DNA of 64,000 nt, from the NCBI RefSeq assembly GCF_004320525.1, contig NZ_SIHX01000012.1, positions 37,516 to 101,515 of the forward strand. Reading direction: 5' to 3'. Shown here one piece after another: positions 16,620 to 24,287 of the stretch. Positions within the stretch are counted from its first letter, which is position 1. Every line of letters begins with the position of its first letter. The notes under the pieces were generated by a model. The model was not told where the DNA came from and ran no database searches. It saw nothing but the letters and a program-made list of their open reading frames with translations. The DNA comes from Arthrobacter sp. S39 (GTDB taxonomy: Bacteria; Actinomycetota; Actinomycetes; Actinomycetales; Micrococcaceae). Made by a program: the position numbers and the translations under genes.

Positions 16620-16682
16620 CTTGGTGGAAGCTCGTCTGTGATGAAGCTCGCGGACGGCATGCTGCGTTTTTCCGAGGTGCCC

Positions 16683-18794
16683 ATGAGCTACGTTCTCGCC
16701 ATAGATGTCGGGACCAGTTTTACCGCCGCCGCTATTGCACGTACTGACCGGATTGCCCCGCCTGTTCCGGAGAGCCTCCCGCTGGGGCTCCGCGGAACGT
16801 CGGTGCCCTCCGTGATCTATTACCCGGAAGAAGGCCCCATCCTGGTGGGGGAGTCCGCGGAACGCCGCGGCCTCGATTCCCCGGACCGGGTGGTCCGGGA
16901 ATTCAAACGCCGGATCGGCGACAACGTCCCGATCGCCCTGGGCACCCTCTCCCTGCCGGCGGAAGAAGTCTTCGCCACCATGGCCGGCTGGGTGGTTGAC
17001 CGGGCCGCGGAACGCGAAGGCGAACCGCCGTCGCAGATTATCCTGTCGCACCCGGCCGCCTGGGGCGGCCACCGGATCGCCGTCATCCAGGAAGCCCTCA
17101 CCGCCCGGGGCCTGAACGACGTCATGCTGGTCAGTGAACCGGAGGCGGCAGCGCTGCATTACGCCTCGCAGGTGAGGGTGGAGGACGGCAGCACCATCGC
17201 CGTCTACGACCTTGGCGGCGGCACCTTTGACACGGCCATCCTGAAGAAGGCCGACGCCGGCCGCTTTGAGTTCCTCGGCCGGCCCGAGGGGATCGAAGGC
17301 CTGGGCGGCGCCGACTTCGACGCGGCGGTCCTCCGCCACGTTGCGGCCCACACCGGGGAAGCGATCACCGCCCTCGACCCCGCCGACCCGGCGGCCATGG
17401 CGGCCCTGGCCCGGCTTAGGCGTGAATGCGTGGAAGCAAAGGAAGCGCTCTCGGCCGACAGCGAGGCCAGCATTTCCGTGTTCCTGCCCGCCGTCCACCA
17501 GCAGGTGCGGCTGGTCCGCTCCGAACTTGAGGCCATGATCGAGGAACCCATCCGTGAGACGGTGGACGCCCTGGAACGTTCCCTCGACGAGCTCGGCCTG
17601 GCGGCGGATGACCTCACTGCGGTGCTCCTGATCGGCGGTTCCTCGCGGATTCCGCTCGTGGCACAGCTCATTTCGGAACAGCTGGACCGGCCCATCGCTG
17701 TGGACGCTGACCCCAAGTCCTCCATCTGCCTGGGTGCAGTGGTGGCAGCGCTTCGTGCCCGGCAGGTTGCAGTTGTTTCAGCGGTTACGGAGTCCTCCGT
17801 AACCGCCATCGCCTTGACAACCATTGCCCTGACAAACGTTGAGCCGCACGGGGACAACCGCCGTGCCAGCTGGTCCCGGAAGCCCGGGGCAGCTTTTGGC
17901 TCCTTGGCTGGCACCGGCGACTTGACCGTCGGTGCCAGGGGGCATTCGGGTGCCCACGCCGGGGCCCACGCGCCTGGCGCGAAGGCCGGACAGCATAGCC
18001 CGCGGCCGACAGTGCGGCTTACGGCAGTGGCTGCCGCGGCGGCCATGCTTACCGTCCTCACTGCAACGACTGCACAAAGTCCCGTGGGACTGGGCAGCCT
18101 CAGCGCCATGTTCTCGCCGCCGGGAGAGAGCTCAGCGAACGGGTCAGTGGCGGCCGCCGCGGATCCGGGTGGCCCGGCTCCGGCGGGCGTTGGTGCAGCA
18201 GGAGCTGCGGGCGGCGCCGCGGGCGGTGCACAGGCTCCGCTGAGGGGCCTTGAAGCCAGCGCCAGGAAGTCTACGGACCAGCTCTCCACCACGGCCGGGT
18301 TCGAGGTAGCGGCGTCGCCCACCAGCAGGCCGTCCGACAGCACGCCCGCAGCGGGGTCCGCGGGCAGCGAAGGTGCCGTCGCGGCAGGAACCACACCAGG
18401 CGGAACAGAGGGTGCACCGTCCGATCCGGCGCAGGGCACCGGCGGATCCGGTATTTCCCCGGAAACGACCACAACGGATCCTGACCCCACGACTGACCCG
18501 GTGCCGGACCCGACGACGGATCCTGTGCCGGACCCGACGACGGATCCGCCTGCGCCGGACCCCACCACTGACCCGGTGCCGGACCCGGATCCAACGACGC
18601 CTGCGCCGGACCCGGATCCAACGACGCCTGCGCCGGACCCGGATCCAACGACGCCTGCGCCGGACCCGACGACGCCTGCGCCGGATCCTGATCCAACGAC
18701 GCCTGCGCCGGACCCGACAACGCCCGCGCCCGACCCGACCACCGAGCCTCCGGCGCCCACTGCTGACCCGGTCCCGTTCGAGCCGGTGATCTGA
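16683..18794 (+). CDS. membrane-anchored Hsp70/actin-fold ATPase-like protein with PDPTT repeats
   Basis: A 703-residue protein. Residues 1-360 are an Hsp70-type nucleotide-binding domain: LAIDVGTSFTAAAI (phosphate 1), VYDLGGGTFDTAIL (phosphate 2, about 174-187) and LLIGGSSRIPLV (adenosine, about 315-326). There is no recognisable substrate-binding domain. Instead, a Ser/Gly-rich linker leads to one hydrophobic segment (about 446-465), then an Ala/Gly/Pro-rich region and about 80 residues of PDPTTDP/PDPTTPA repeats, predicted to lie outside the cell. ATG 16683 has GAGGTG upstream; the earlier GTG and ATG at 16638 and 16641 do not. The LuxR gene starts 3 bp later, so the pair is co-transcribed. 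A sensor or scaffold role is inference. Confidence 0.8.
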   Translation: MSYVLAIDVGTSFTAAAIARTDRIAPPVPESLPLGLRGTSVPSVIYYPEEGPILVGESAERRGLDSPDRVVREFKRRIGDNVPIALGTLSLPAEEVFATMAGWVVDRAAEREGEPPSQIILSHPAAWGGHRIAVIQEALTARGLNDVMLVSEPEAAALHYASQVRVEDGSTIAVYDLGGGTFDTAILKKADAGRFEFLGRPEGIEGLGGADFDAAVLRHVAAHTGEAITALDPADPAAMAALARLRRECVEAKEALSADSEASISVFLPAVHQQVRLVRSELEAMIEEPIRETVDALERSLDELGLAADDLTAVLLIGGSSRIPLVAQLISEQLDRPIAVDADPKSSICLGAVVAALRARQVAVVSAVTESSVTAIALTTIALTNVEPHGDNRRASWSRKPGAAFGSLAGTGDLTVGARGHSGAHAGAHAPGAKAGQHSPRPTVRLTAVAAAAAMLTVLTATTAQSPVGLGSLSAMFSPPGESSANGSVAAAADPGGPAPAGVGAAGAAGGAAGGAQAPLRGLEASARKSTDQLSTTAGFEVAASPTSRPSDSTPAAGSAGSEGAVAAGTTPGGTEGAPSDPAQGTGGSGISPETTTTDPDPTTDPVPDPTTDPVPDPTTDPPAPDPTTDPVPDPDPTTPAPDPDPTTPAPDPDPTTPAPDPTTPAPDPDPTTPAPDPTTPAPDPTTEPPAPTADPVPFEPVI

Positions 18795-18797
18795 CGC

Positions 18798-20933
18798 ATG
18801 GCAGGCGATGATCAGCCCTCAGCCCGGGAACTCTTCAACGGCCACCGGCGGGGGACGCACCTCCCGCCGTCGTACGTTTACGGCCCGGACCCGGCCGAGC
18901 CGTCAGCCCGGCCGGAAACGGACCTGCTGTCGCCGGGCAGCCCGCAGTACATGGCGCAGCAGCTCCGCGGCGAGAACGCAGCCGTCCGGGAACTCCTGCT
19001 GGCATTGTCGGTGGGCTTCAGCCTTCCCGGCCCGCTGCCCGCGGAACTCGAACAGAAAGTGGCGGGCGGGGACGTCGAGAGCATCGATTCGCTCGTGGCA
19101 AGCGCCGAAGCCTCCGGGCTCCTCCTGCCTGACGGCACCGTCATTGGGACTGCGCAGCACGCACTCCTGACCCTGACGCCCACAGCCAGGATCCATGCGC
19201 TGCAGCGCGAACTCGTGGGATGCTTCGCCGCGGAGGGCCGCCCGCTCGGCGACTTCGCCCGTGAACTGGCACGCAGCGGCCTCGCTGACCCCCGCGTAGC
19301 GGCGGAGCTGGAAGGGGCCGGAAATAAGGCACTCGAGCGCGATCCTGGCCTGGCCGCCCAGCTCTTTGACGAAGCGCTCCTGGCGGGTGCCGACGAGTGG
19401 GCCACTGCGGCCCGCCGCGCGCACGCAGCTTCGGCCACCGGAGACCTGGATACCGCCGACCGCATCATCGAGGGCCTGTTCGTGCGCCCCGAACCGCCCG
19501 ACCTCCGGCTCGCTGTGGACGTCGCTGCCGCCGTGTGGGCGCAGCGGGGGATGCTGGGCCGCAGTGCGGACGTCTACAGCTGGCTGGGTGCGGGAAAGAT
19601 GGGACCGTCCGCGCCGGCTGCTGCCGTGGCCATGATCGGCTGCGGCAACCGCGCCGGAGCCGAGTCCATGTTCCCCAGCGGCTCGTCTCCGGCGTCTCCC
19701 ACGCTCCTGGCCGTGGCGCAGGCCCAGACGGCCAGGGGTGTCATGGAATCACTGGCCGGGGACCCGCACCAGGGGCTTCCCCTCCTGATCCACGCGTCCG
19801 ACATGATGAATGCGTCAGGCGCCTCGGTCCCCTTCCCTGATACACCCGGCACCCTCGCCGCGCTGGTGGCCCTGCACAGCGGTGAACCGCACCTGGCGGA
19901 GACCATCGTGCGGGCAGCCATCGCCGCCGGCCAAGGCGGCGACGCAGCCAAACCGAGGCACTTTTTGCTCCAGGCCTGGTCAGCCATGCAGCAGGACAAC
20001 CCCGAGGACGCCCGGCTGGCCATCAACGAAGCCTCAAAAGCCAACCACTGGCCACTGGTCCCACGCGATGAGTTTCTGTGCTCAGCCCTGGAAGTGGGCC
20101 TCGCACGCAGAAGCGGCGAAGTCCACGGCCTGGTCCTGGCGTGGGAACGCGCCCGGGAAGCCATGCTGCACACGTCCGTAGACCTGTACAGCCTGCTGCC
20201 GTGGGGCGAGCTGATGATTACAGCCGCACGGCTCCGGGAGACCAGGCGAGTGTCGCATTACCTGGATGACGGGTGGAAGCTGTTGCACCGTCTGGGCGAC
20301 CCCCCGCTGTGGGCGGTGCCGCTGCACTGGGCAGGCGTCCAGGCGGCGTTGCTGAACGAGAGCCCGGCAGACCTGGCACCGCATGCCACTGCATTGGCCC
20401 GGGCGTCAGACCACAGCCATCTCGCGTGGGTGCTCGCTGCCGCGGGCAAGGCATGGGTTTCGGTCCTCGCAGCAAATTTCCTGGCCTCCGATGTGGAAGC
20501 TGCCGCGCGGGGCCTGAACGCCGTCGGAATGCCGTGGGAGGGTGCGCGCCTCGCCGGGCACGCCGCGGCCCGCGCGGACGAGCGCAAGGACATGGTGCGC
20601 CTGTTGTCCTGCGCCAGGGACCTGCACCCGCAGGGAAGCTCGGCCGGCACGGGCGCGTCCGGACCGTCGGAGGCGCGCAGCGTTCCCACTGCGGACAGCA
20701 ACGGCAGCCAGCCGCCGGACGGCGGCGGATTGAGTGAGCGCGAAAAGGAAGTGGCAAGACTGGTGCTGGAGGGCAAGACCTATCGCGAGATCGGGGAGGC
20801 CATCTACATCTCCCCGCGGACCGCTGAACACCACATTGCCCGAATGCGCCGCCGCCTCGGCGCCGAAAACCGCTCCGACCTGCTGGTCCGGCTGCGGCTT
20901 GCCCTGGGGGCCGAAAACCCCCAACGGGAGTAA
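18798..20933 (+). CDS. LuxR-type transcriptional regulator with long helical N-terminal region
   Basis: A 711-residue protein ending in a LuxR/FixJ-type HTH (LSEREKEVARLVLEGKTYRE, then IGEAIYISPRTAEHHIARMR, about residues 645-690). The preceding 600 residues are Ala/Leu-rich and look like helical repeats, similar to the TPR-like part of MalT-type regulators. No Walker A motif is visible, so unlike STAND/LAL regulators it seems not to bind ATP. It follows the Hsp70-like ATPase gene by 3 bp, which suggests that protein may supply the nucleotide-dependent input. It is the obvious candidate regulator of the iniB-like operon 165 bp downstream; mycobacterial iniBAC is also controlled by a nearby regulator (IniR). 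Confidence 0.85.
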   Translation: MAGDDQPSARELFNGHRRGTHLPPSYVYGPDPAEPSARPETDLLSPGSPQYMAQQLRGENAAVRELLLALSVGFSLPGPLPAELEQKVAGGDVESIDSLVASAEASGLLLPDGTVIGTAQHALLTLTPTARIHALQRELVGCFAAEGRPLGDFARELARSGLADPRVAAELEGAGNKALERDPGLAAQLFDEALLAGADEWATAARRAHAASATGDLDTADRIIEGLFVRPEPPDLRLAVDVAAAVWAQRGMLGRSADVYSWLGAGKMGPSAPAAAVAMIGCGNRAGAESMFPSGSSPASPTLLAVAQAQTARGVMESLAGDPHQGLPLLIHASDMMNASGASVPFPDTPGTLAALVALHSGEPHLAETIVRAAIAAGQGGDAAKPRHFLLQAWSAMQQDNPEDARLAINEASKANHWPLVPRDEFLCSALEVGLARRSGEVHGLVLAWERAREAMLHTSVDLYSLLPWGELMITAARLRETRRVSHYLDDGWKLLHRLGDPPLWAVPLHWAGVQAALLNESPADLAPHATALARASDHSHLAWVLAAAGKAWVSVLAANFLASDVEAAARGLNAVGMPWEGARLAGHAAARADERKDMVRLLSCARDLHPQGSSAGTGASGPSEARSVPTADSNGSQPPDGGGLSEREKEVARLVLEGKTYREIGEAIYISPRTAEHHIARMRRRLGAENRSDLLVRLRLALGAENPQRE

Positions 20934-20934
20934 G

Positions 20935-20995
20935 CCCCTAGTACCCCTAACGGGACTGCCCGCGATCCCCTAGCAGGGGACGGGACGGTAGGGGG
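20935..20995. promoter_or_regulatory. array of CCCCTA sites before the iniB-like gene
   Basis: CCCCTA occurs at 20935-20940, 20944-20949 and 20967-20972, the last as part of the palindrome CCCCTAGCAGGGG (20967-20979), and TAGGGGG follows in reverse orientation at 20989-20995. The density of direct and inverted copies in 61 bp between the LuxR gene and the operon start makes this a good candidate for the LuxR binding region. The core promoter was not identified with confidence. Confidence 0.5.
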
Positions 20996-21098
20996 AAGTG
21001 ACCCGATGCACGGTCTTTGGGTGGGACCGTACGTTTGATTCAAGCCCGGTATCGAACGCCAGGCCATCCACAACTCAGAGAAGATTTGAGGACACCCA

Positions 21099-22205
21099 AT
21101 GCCTACACTCGCCAACGAGCTCGTCCAGTTCCTGATGAGCCTTTTTGGAAACCAGCAAGCAGCAGAGGAGTTCCTGGACGACCCGGAGCAGGCTCTGAGT
21201 AAAGCCGGCCTCGGCGACGTCTGCTCTGCAGATGTTGATGCGGCCATGCCGGTTGTTTTGGACTACGCACCCATTACCCTCAACCACTCGTCCTTCGACC
21301 GGGAGTACAACACCGGCGGCAACGGCGCAGCAACGGGCGGTGGCGGCCACACTCCTCCGCCGGCTCCCCACGGCGGCGGCGGTGGCGGTGGACACCATGA
21401 GGACCACGCACACGCTGTCCAGCAGCTGCACCACGTAGTGAACAACTATTCGTACACGTCAACATCAACGGTTGATGACCGCGACACCATCACCGACCAG
21501 TCCGTCAACCAGAACATCTGGGCCGACGGAGACGTCAAGCAGTGGTTCGACAACGACTCCGTGGTTGCTTCCGGCGACCGAGCAATTGCTGCCGGCGACG
21601 ACGCGTACGTTGAGGATTCCAACAACATCGAGGATTCCTACAACACGGACAACTCGACGGACAACTCCGAGGACCACTCCATCTACGCCGGCGGGGACGT
21701 CAACATCGGCAACGAGAAGACGGACATCGACGACTCCTTCAACACCGATGTGGACGTCGACGTGGACGATTCGTTCAACACGGACAACTCGGACAACTCG
21801 GACAACTCCGACAACTCGGACAACTCCATCAACGATTCGTACAACGACAACTCGGACAACTCGGACAATTCCGACAACTCGACTGAGACCGATGTTGACG
21901 TCGACGTTGAGGACTCCTTCAACGACAACTCGGACAACTCGACCACGACGGACAATTCCGACAACTCCATCGAAATCGAGGACACGTTCACTGACAACTC
22001 CGACAACTCCACCAACACGGAGGTGGAGATCGAGGATTCCTTCCAGGACAACTCGACTGAGGTGGCTGTCGCCGACTCATTCAATGATGAGAGCACCGAG
22101 GTGGAGATCGAGGACTCCTTCCAGGACAACTCGACCAACACCGATTTGGATGTCGACGTCGATGTCGATGATTCGCTCGTTGCTGGTGATGACGTAACTC
22201 TGTAG
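21099..22205 (+). CDS. IniB N-terminal domain protein with acidic Asp-Asn-Ser repeats
   Basis: A 368-residue protein. Residues 1-60 resemble the start of mycobacterial IniB: ELVQFLMSLFGNQQAAEEFL followed by DDPEQALSKAGL. Next come a Gly-rich stretch and a His-rich stretch (about 72-113). From about 120 to the end the sequence is acidic and repetitive, built from units such as EIEDSFQDNST and runs of DNSDNS, with almost no Lys or Arg. GAGGA precedes ATG 21099. Mycobacterial IniB is instead Gly/Ala-rich after the shared domain. No signal peptide is seen. The repeats could form a beta-solenoid, bind cations or stay disordered; function is unknown. It is followed by a 15-bp hairpin and the dynamin genes. 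Confidence 0.8.
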   Translation: MPTLANELVQFLMSLFGNQQAAEEFLDDPEQALSKAGLGDVCSADVDAAMPVVLDYAPITLNHSSFDREYNTGGNGAATGGGGHTPPPAPHGGGGGGGHHEDHAHAVQQLHHVVNNYSYTSTSTVDDRDTITDQSVNQNIWADGDVKQWFDNDSVVASGDRAIAAGDDAYVEDSNNIEDSYNTDNSTDNSEDHSIYAGGDVNIGNEKTDIDDSFNTDVDVDVDDSFNTDNSDNSDNSDNSDNSINDSYNDNSDNSDNSDNSTETDVDVDVEDSFNDNSDNSTTTDNSDNSIEIEDTFTDNSDNSTNTEVEIEDSFQDNSTEVAVADSFNDESTEVEIEDSFQDNSTNTDLDVDVDVDDSLVAGDDVTL

Positions 22206-22228
22206 CGGCCAGTCCCGGGGGTACCGGG

Positions 22229-22266
22229 AGTGCCCGGCAGGTGGCCCAGTACACCTGCCGGGCACT
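22229..22266 (+). terminator. strong intra-operon hairpin between iniB-like and iniA-like genes
   Basis: AGTGCCCGGCAGGTG at 22229-22243 pairs perfectly with CACCTGCCGGGCACT at 22252-22266 (15 bp, 8-base loop). It begins 24 bp after the iniB-like stop. There is no U-run, so it may be a partial terminator or an RNA stabiliser that makes the first gene more abundant than the GTPases. Confidence 0.6.
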
Positions 22267-22316
22267 TCACACGGGAACCATCGTCCATTTTCGAGACTTG
22301 AAGCAAAGGACTGGCT

Positions 22317-24287
22317 GTGGCTGAAACACCAATCCCCGGGGGCCTGGCAAAGACGCCAGACCCGGCAGGACCGGCAAGGCCCTCGACGCCCCCCACGGCG
22401 GCACAACTGGCAACGCTTGTGGAACAGGGCATCGAACTGGTCAGCGCCGGAGACCGTGCCGACCTGCGCAAGCGCCTGGACCAGACGCTGCGCAGGCTCC
22501 GGGATCCAAGCATCCGCGTCATAGTGGTGGGTGAATTCAAGCAAGGCAAAAGCAAGCTCATTAACGCTCTGGTCAACGCCCCGGTGTGCCCTGTCGACGA
22601 CGACATTGCCACATCGGTGCCAACGCTGGTCCGGCACGGTGATCCGGCGTCGGCATCCGTCCTCCTGCCGCGGGCTGACGCCGAACCCGGCGACGAGGCG
22701 GCCCTCGAACGCCAGCCGGTCAACATCTCCGAACTTGCCACCTACGTTTCCGAACGCGGAAACCCCGGCAACGCCAGGAAACTCGTGGCCGCCGAAGTCT
22801 TCCTGCCACGCAAGGTGCTGGCAGGCGGCCTGACCGTCGTTGACTCGCCGGGAGTTGGAGGCCTGGGGTCCAGCCACACCCTGACCACCCTTACGGCGTT
22901 GCCCACGGCAGATGCCATGCTGCTCGTTTCGGATGCTTCCCAGGAATACACCGAACCGGAGATCAGGTTCCTGAAGCAGGCCATGCGGATCACTCCGAGC
23001 GTGGTGGGTGTGCTGTCGAAGACCGACCTCTACCCGGAATGGCGCAGGGTTGCCGACCTGGACCGGGGCCACCTCTCCCTGGTATCGCCCGACATCCCGC
23101 TTTTCCCGGTTTCCTCGGATCTCCGCCTGGAAGCCGCCCGGCTGCAGGACGGCGAACTCAACACGGAGTCCGGCTTCCCGGGCCTGATCGGCCACCTCCG
23201 GAACGAAATCGTGGGGAAAGCCGAACGGATCCAACGCCGCTCGGTGAGCCAGGACCTCCTCTCCGTCACTGACAACCTCCGCCTGTCCCTTCAGTCGGAG
23301 CTGGCGGCACTGGAGGACCCGGAAGGAACACCCGCGATGATCGCCGGGCTGGAAGCTGCCAAACTTGAGGCCGACGACCTCCGCAAGCGATCAGCGCGCT
23401 GGCAGATCACCCTGAATGACGGCATCGGTGACCTGATTGCCGACATGGAATACGACCTCCGGGATCGACTGCGGCGGATCCAGCGCGAGGCCGAGACCGC
23501 CATTGACCTGGGCGACCCGGGTCCCACCTGGCCACAGTTCTCGAAATGGCTGGAGGAATGCGCCGCAGCCGCCATTTCGGACACGTTCGTCTGGACCAGC
23601 GAACGGTCCCAATGGCTGGCAGCACAGGTGGCTGAGCACTTTTCCGAGGAGGAAGTGGCTCTCCCTGTGCTGCGCGTATCGGACACCGGGGACGCTTTGG
23701 ATCCCGTGGACGACATGCCCCGGCTGGACGACGGGAAGATCCATCCAATGCAGAAGGTCCTGATCGGTATGCGCGGGTCCTATGGCGGTGTACTGATGTT
23801 TGGCCTTCTCACCGGGGTTTTCGGGATGGCCCTGATCAATCCGCTGTCTGTCGGCGCTGGACTGCTGCTGGGCCGCAAGGCGTACCGGGAAGACAAGGAA
23901 GCCAGGCTCAAGCGCCGGCAGGCCGAAGCCAAGGCACTGGTCCGCCGCCAGCTGGACGACGTGGTGTTCCAGGTGGGAAAGCAGCTCAAGGACCGGCTCC
24001 GGCTGGTTCAACGCTCCGCCCGCGACCACTTCACCGAAATCGCTGAAGAGCATCACCGTTCGCTTTCCGACTCTGTGGCCGCCGCGCAGAAGGCGGCCAC
24101 AACGTACAAGCTGGAAAAGGAGATGCGGATCCGGGACATCAAGGCTGAGCTCAAGCGTGTGGATGCCCTGCACCGCATAGCAGAGTCGGTGGCGGCCGAG
24201 CCGGCAGTGGCCAAAACGGCGACGGCCAAAGCAACAGCGAAGCCAGCGGGCAGCCAGGCCGCCCCTGCAGTGGTGGCGGCCGGATGA
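22317..24287 (+). CDS. dynamin-like GTPase, IniA type
   Basis: A 656-residue bacterial dynamin-like protein. G1 is GEFKQGKS (about 72-79), G3 is DSPG (176-179) and G4 is SKTD (234-237). A long helical bundle follows, and a hydrophobic segment (about 490-519, GVLMFGLLTGVFGMALINPL) matches the membrane-inserting tip of bacterial dynamins. A second basic helical stretch and an Ala/Lys-rich tail end the protein. Mycobacterial IniA has this layout and was shown to remodel membranes. The GTG start has AAGGA 6 bases upstream. Its ATGA overlap with the next gene indicates coupled synthesis of the two GTPases. Confidence 0.88.
   Translation: MAETPIPGGLAKTPDPAGPARPSTPPTAAQLATLVEQGIELVSAGDRADLRKRLDQTLRRLRDPSIRVIVVGEFKQGKSKLINALVNAPVCPVDDDIATSVPTLVRHGDPASASVLLPRADAEPGDEAALERQPVNISELATYVSERGNPGNARKLVAAEVFLPRKVLAGGLTVVDSPGVGGLGSSHTLTTLTALPTADAMLLVSDASQEYTEPEIRFLKQAMRITPSVVGVLSKTDLYPEWRRVADLDRGHLSLVSPDIPLFPVSSDLRLEAARLQDGELNTESGFPGLIGHLRNEIVGKAERIQRRSVSQDLLSVTDNLRLSLQSELAALEDPEGTPAMIAGLEAAKLEADDLRKRSARWQITLNDGIGDLIADMEYDLRDRLRRIQREAETAIDLGDPGPTWPQFSKWLEECAAAAISDTFVWTSERSQWLAAQVAEHFSEEEVALPVLRVSDTGDALDPVDDMPRLDDGKIHPMQKVLIGMRGSYGGVLMFGLLTGVFGMALINPLSVGAGLLLGRKAYREDKEARLKRRQAEAKALVRRQLDDVVFQVGKQLKDRLRLVQRSARDHFTEIAEEHHRSLSDSVAAAQKAATTYKLEKEMRIRDIKAELKRVDALHRIAESVAAEPAVAKTATAKATAKPAGSQAAPAVVAAG

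Noticed and set aside
17204..18799. 531-residue Gly/Ser/Val-rich open frame on the minus strand
   Set aside because: The GSGAGVVGSG repeats are just the complement of the PDPTTDP-coding repeats of the Hsp70-like gene.
21640..22160. Non-coding tandem repeat or satellite
   Set aside because: The repeated GACAACTC-type DNA is in frame within one ORF and codes for the Asp-Asn-Ser repeats.
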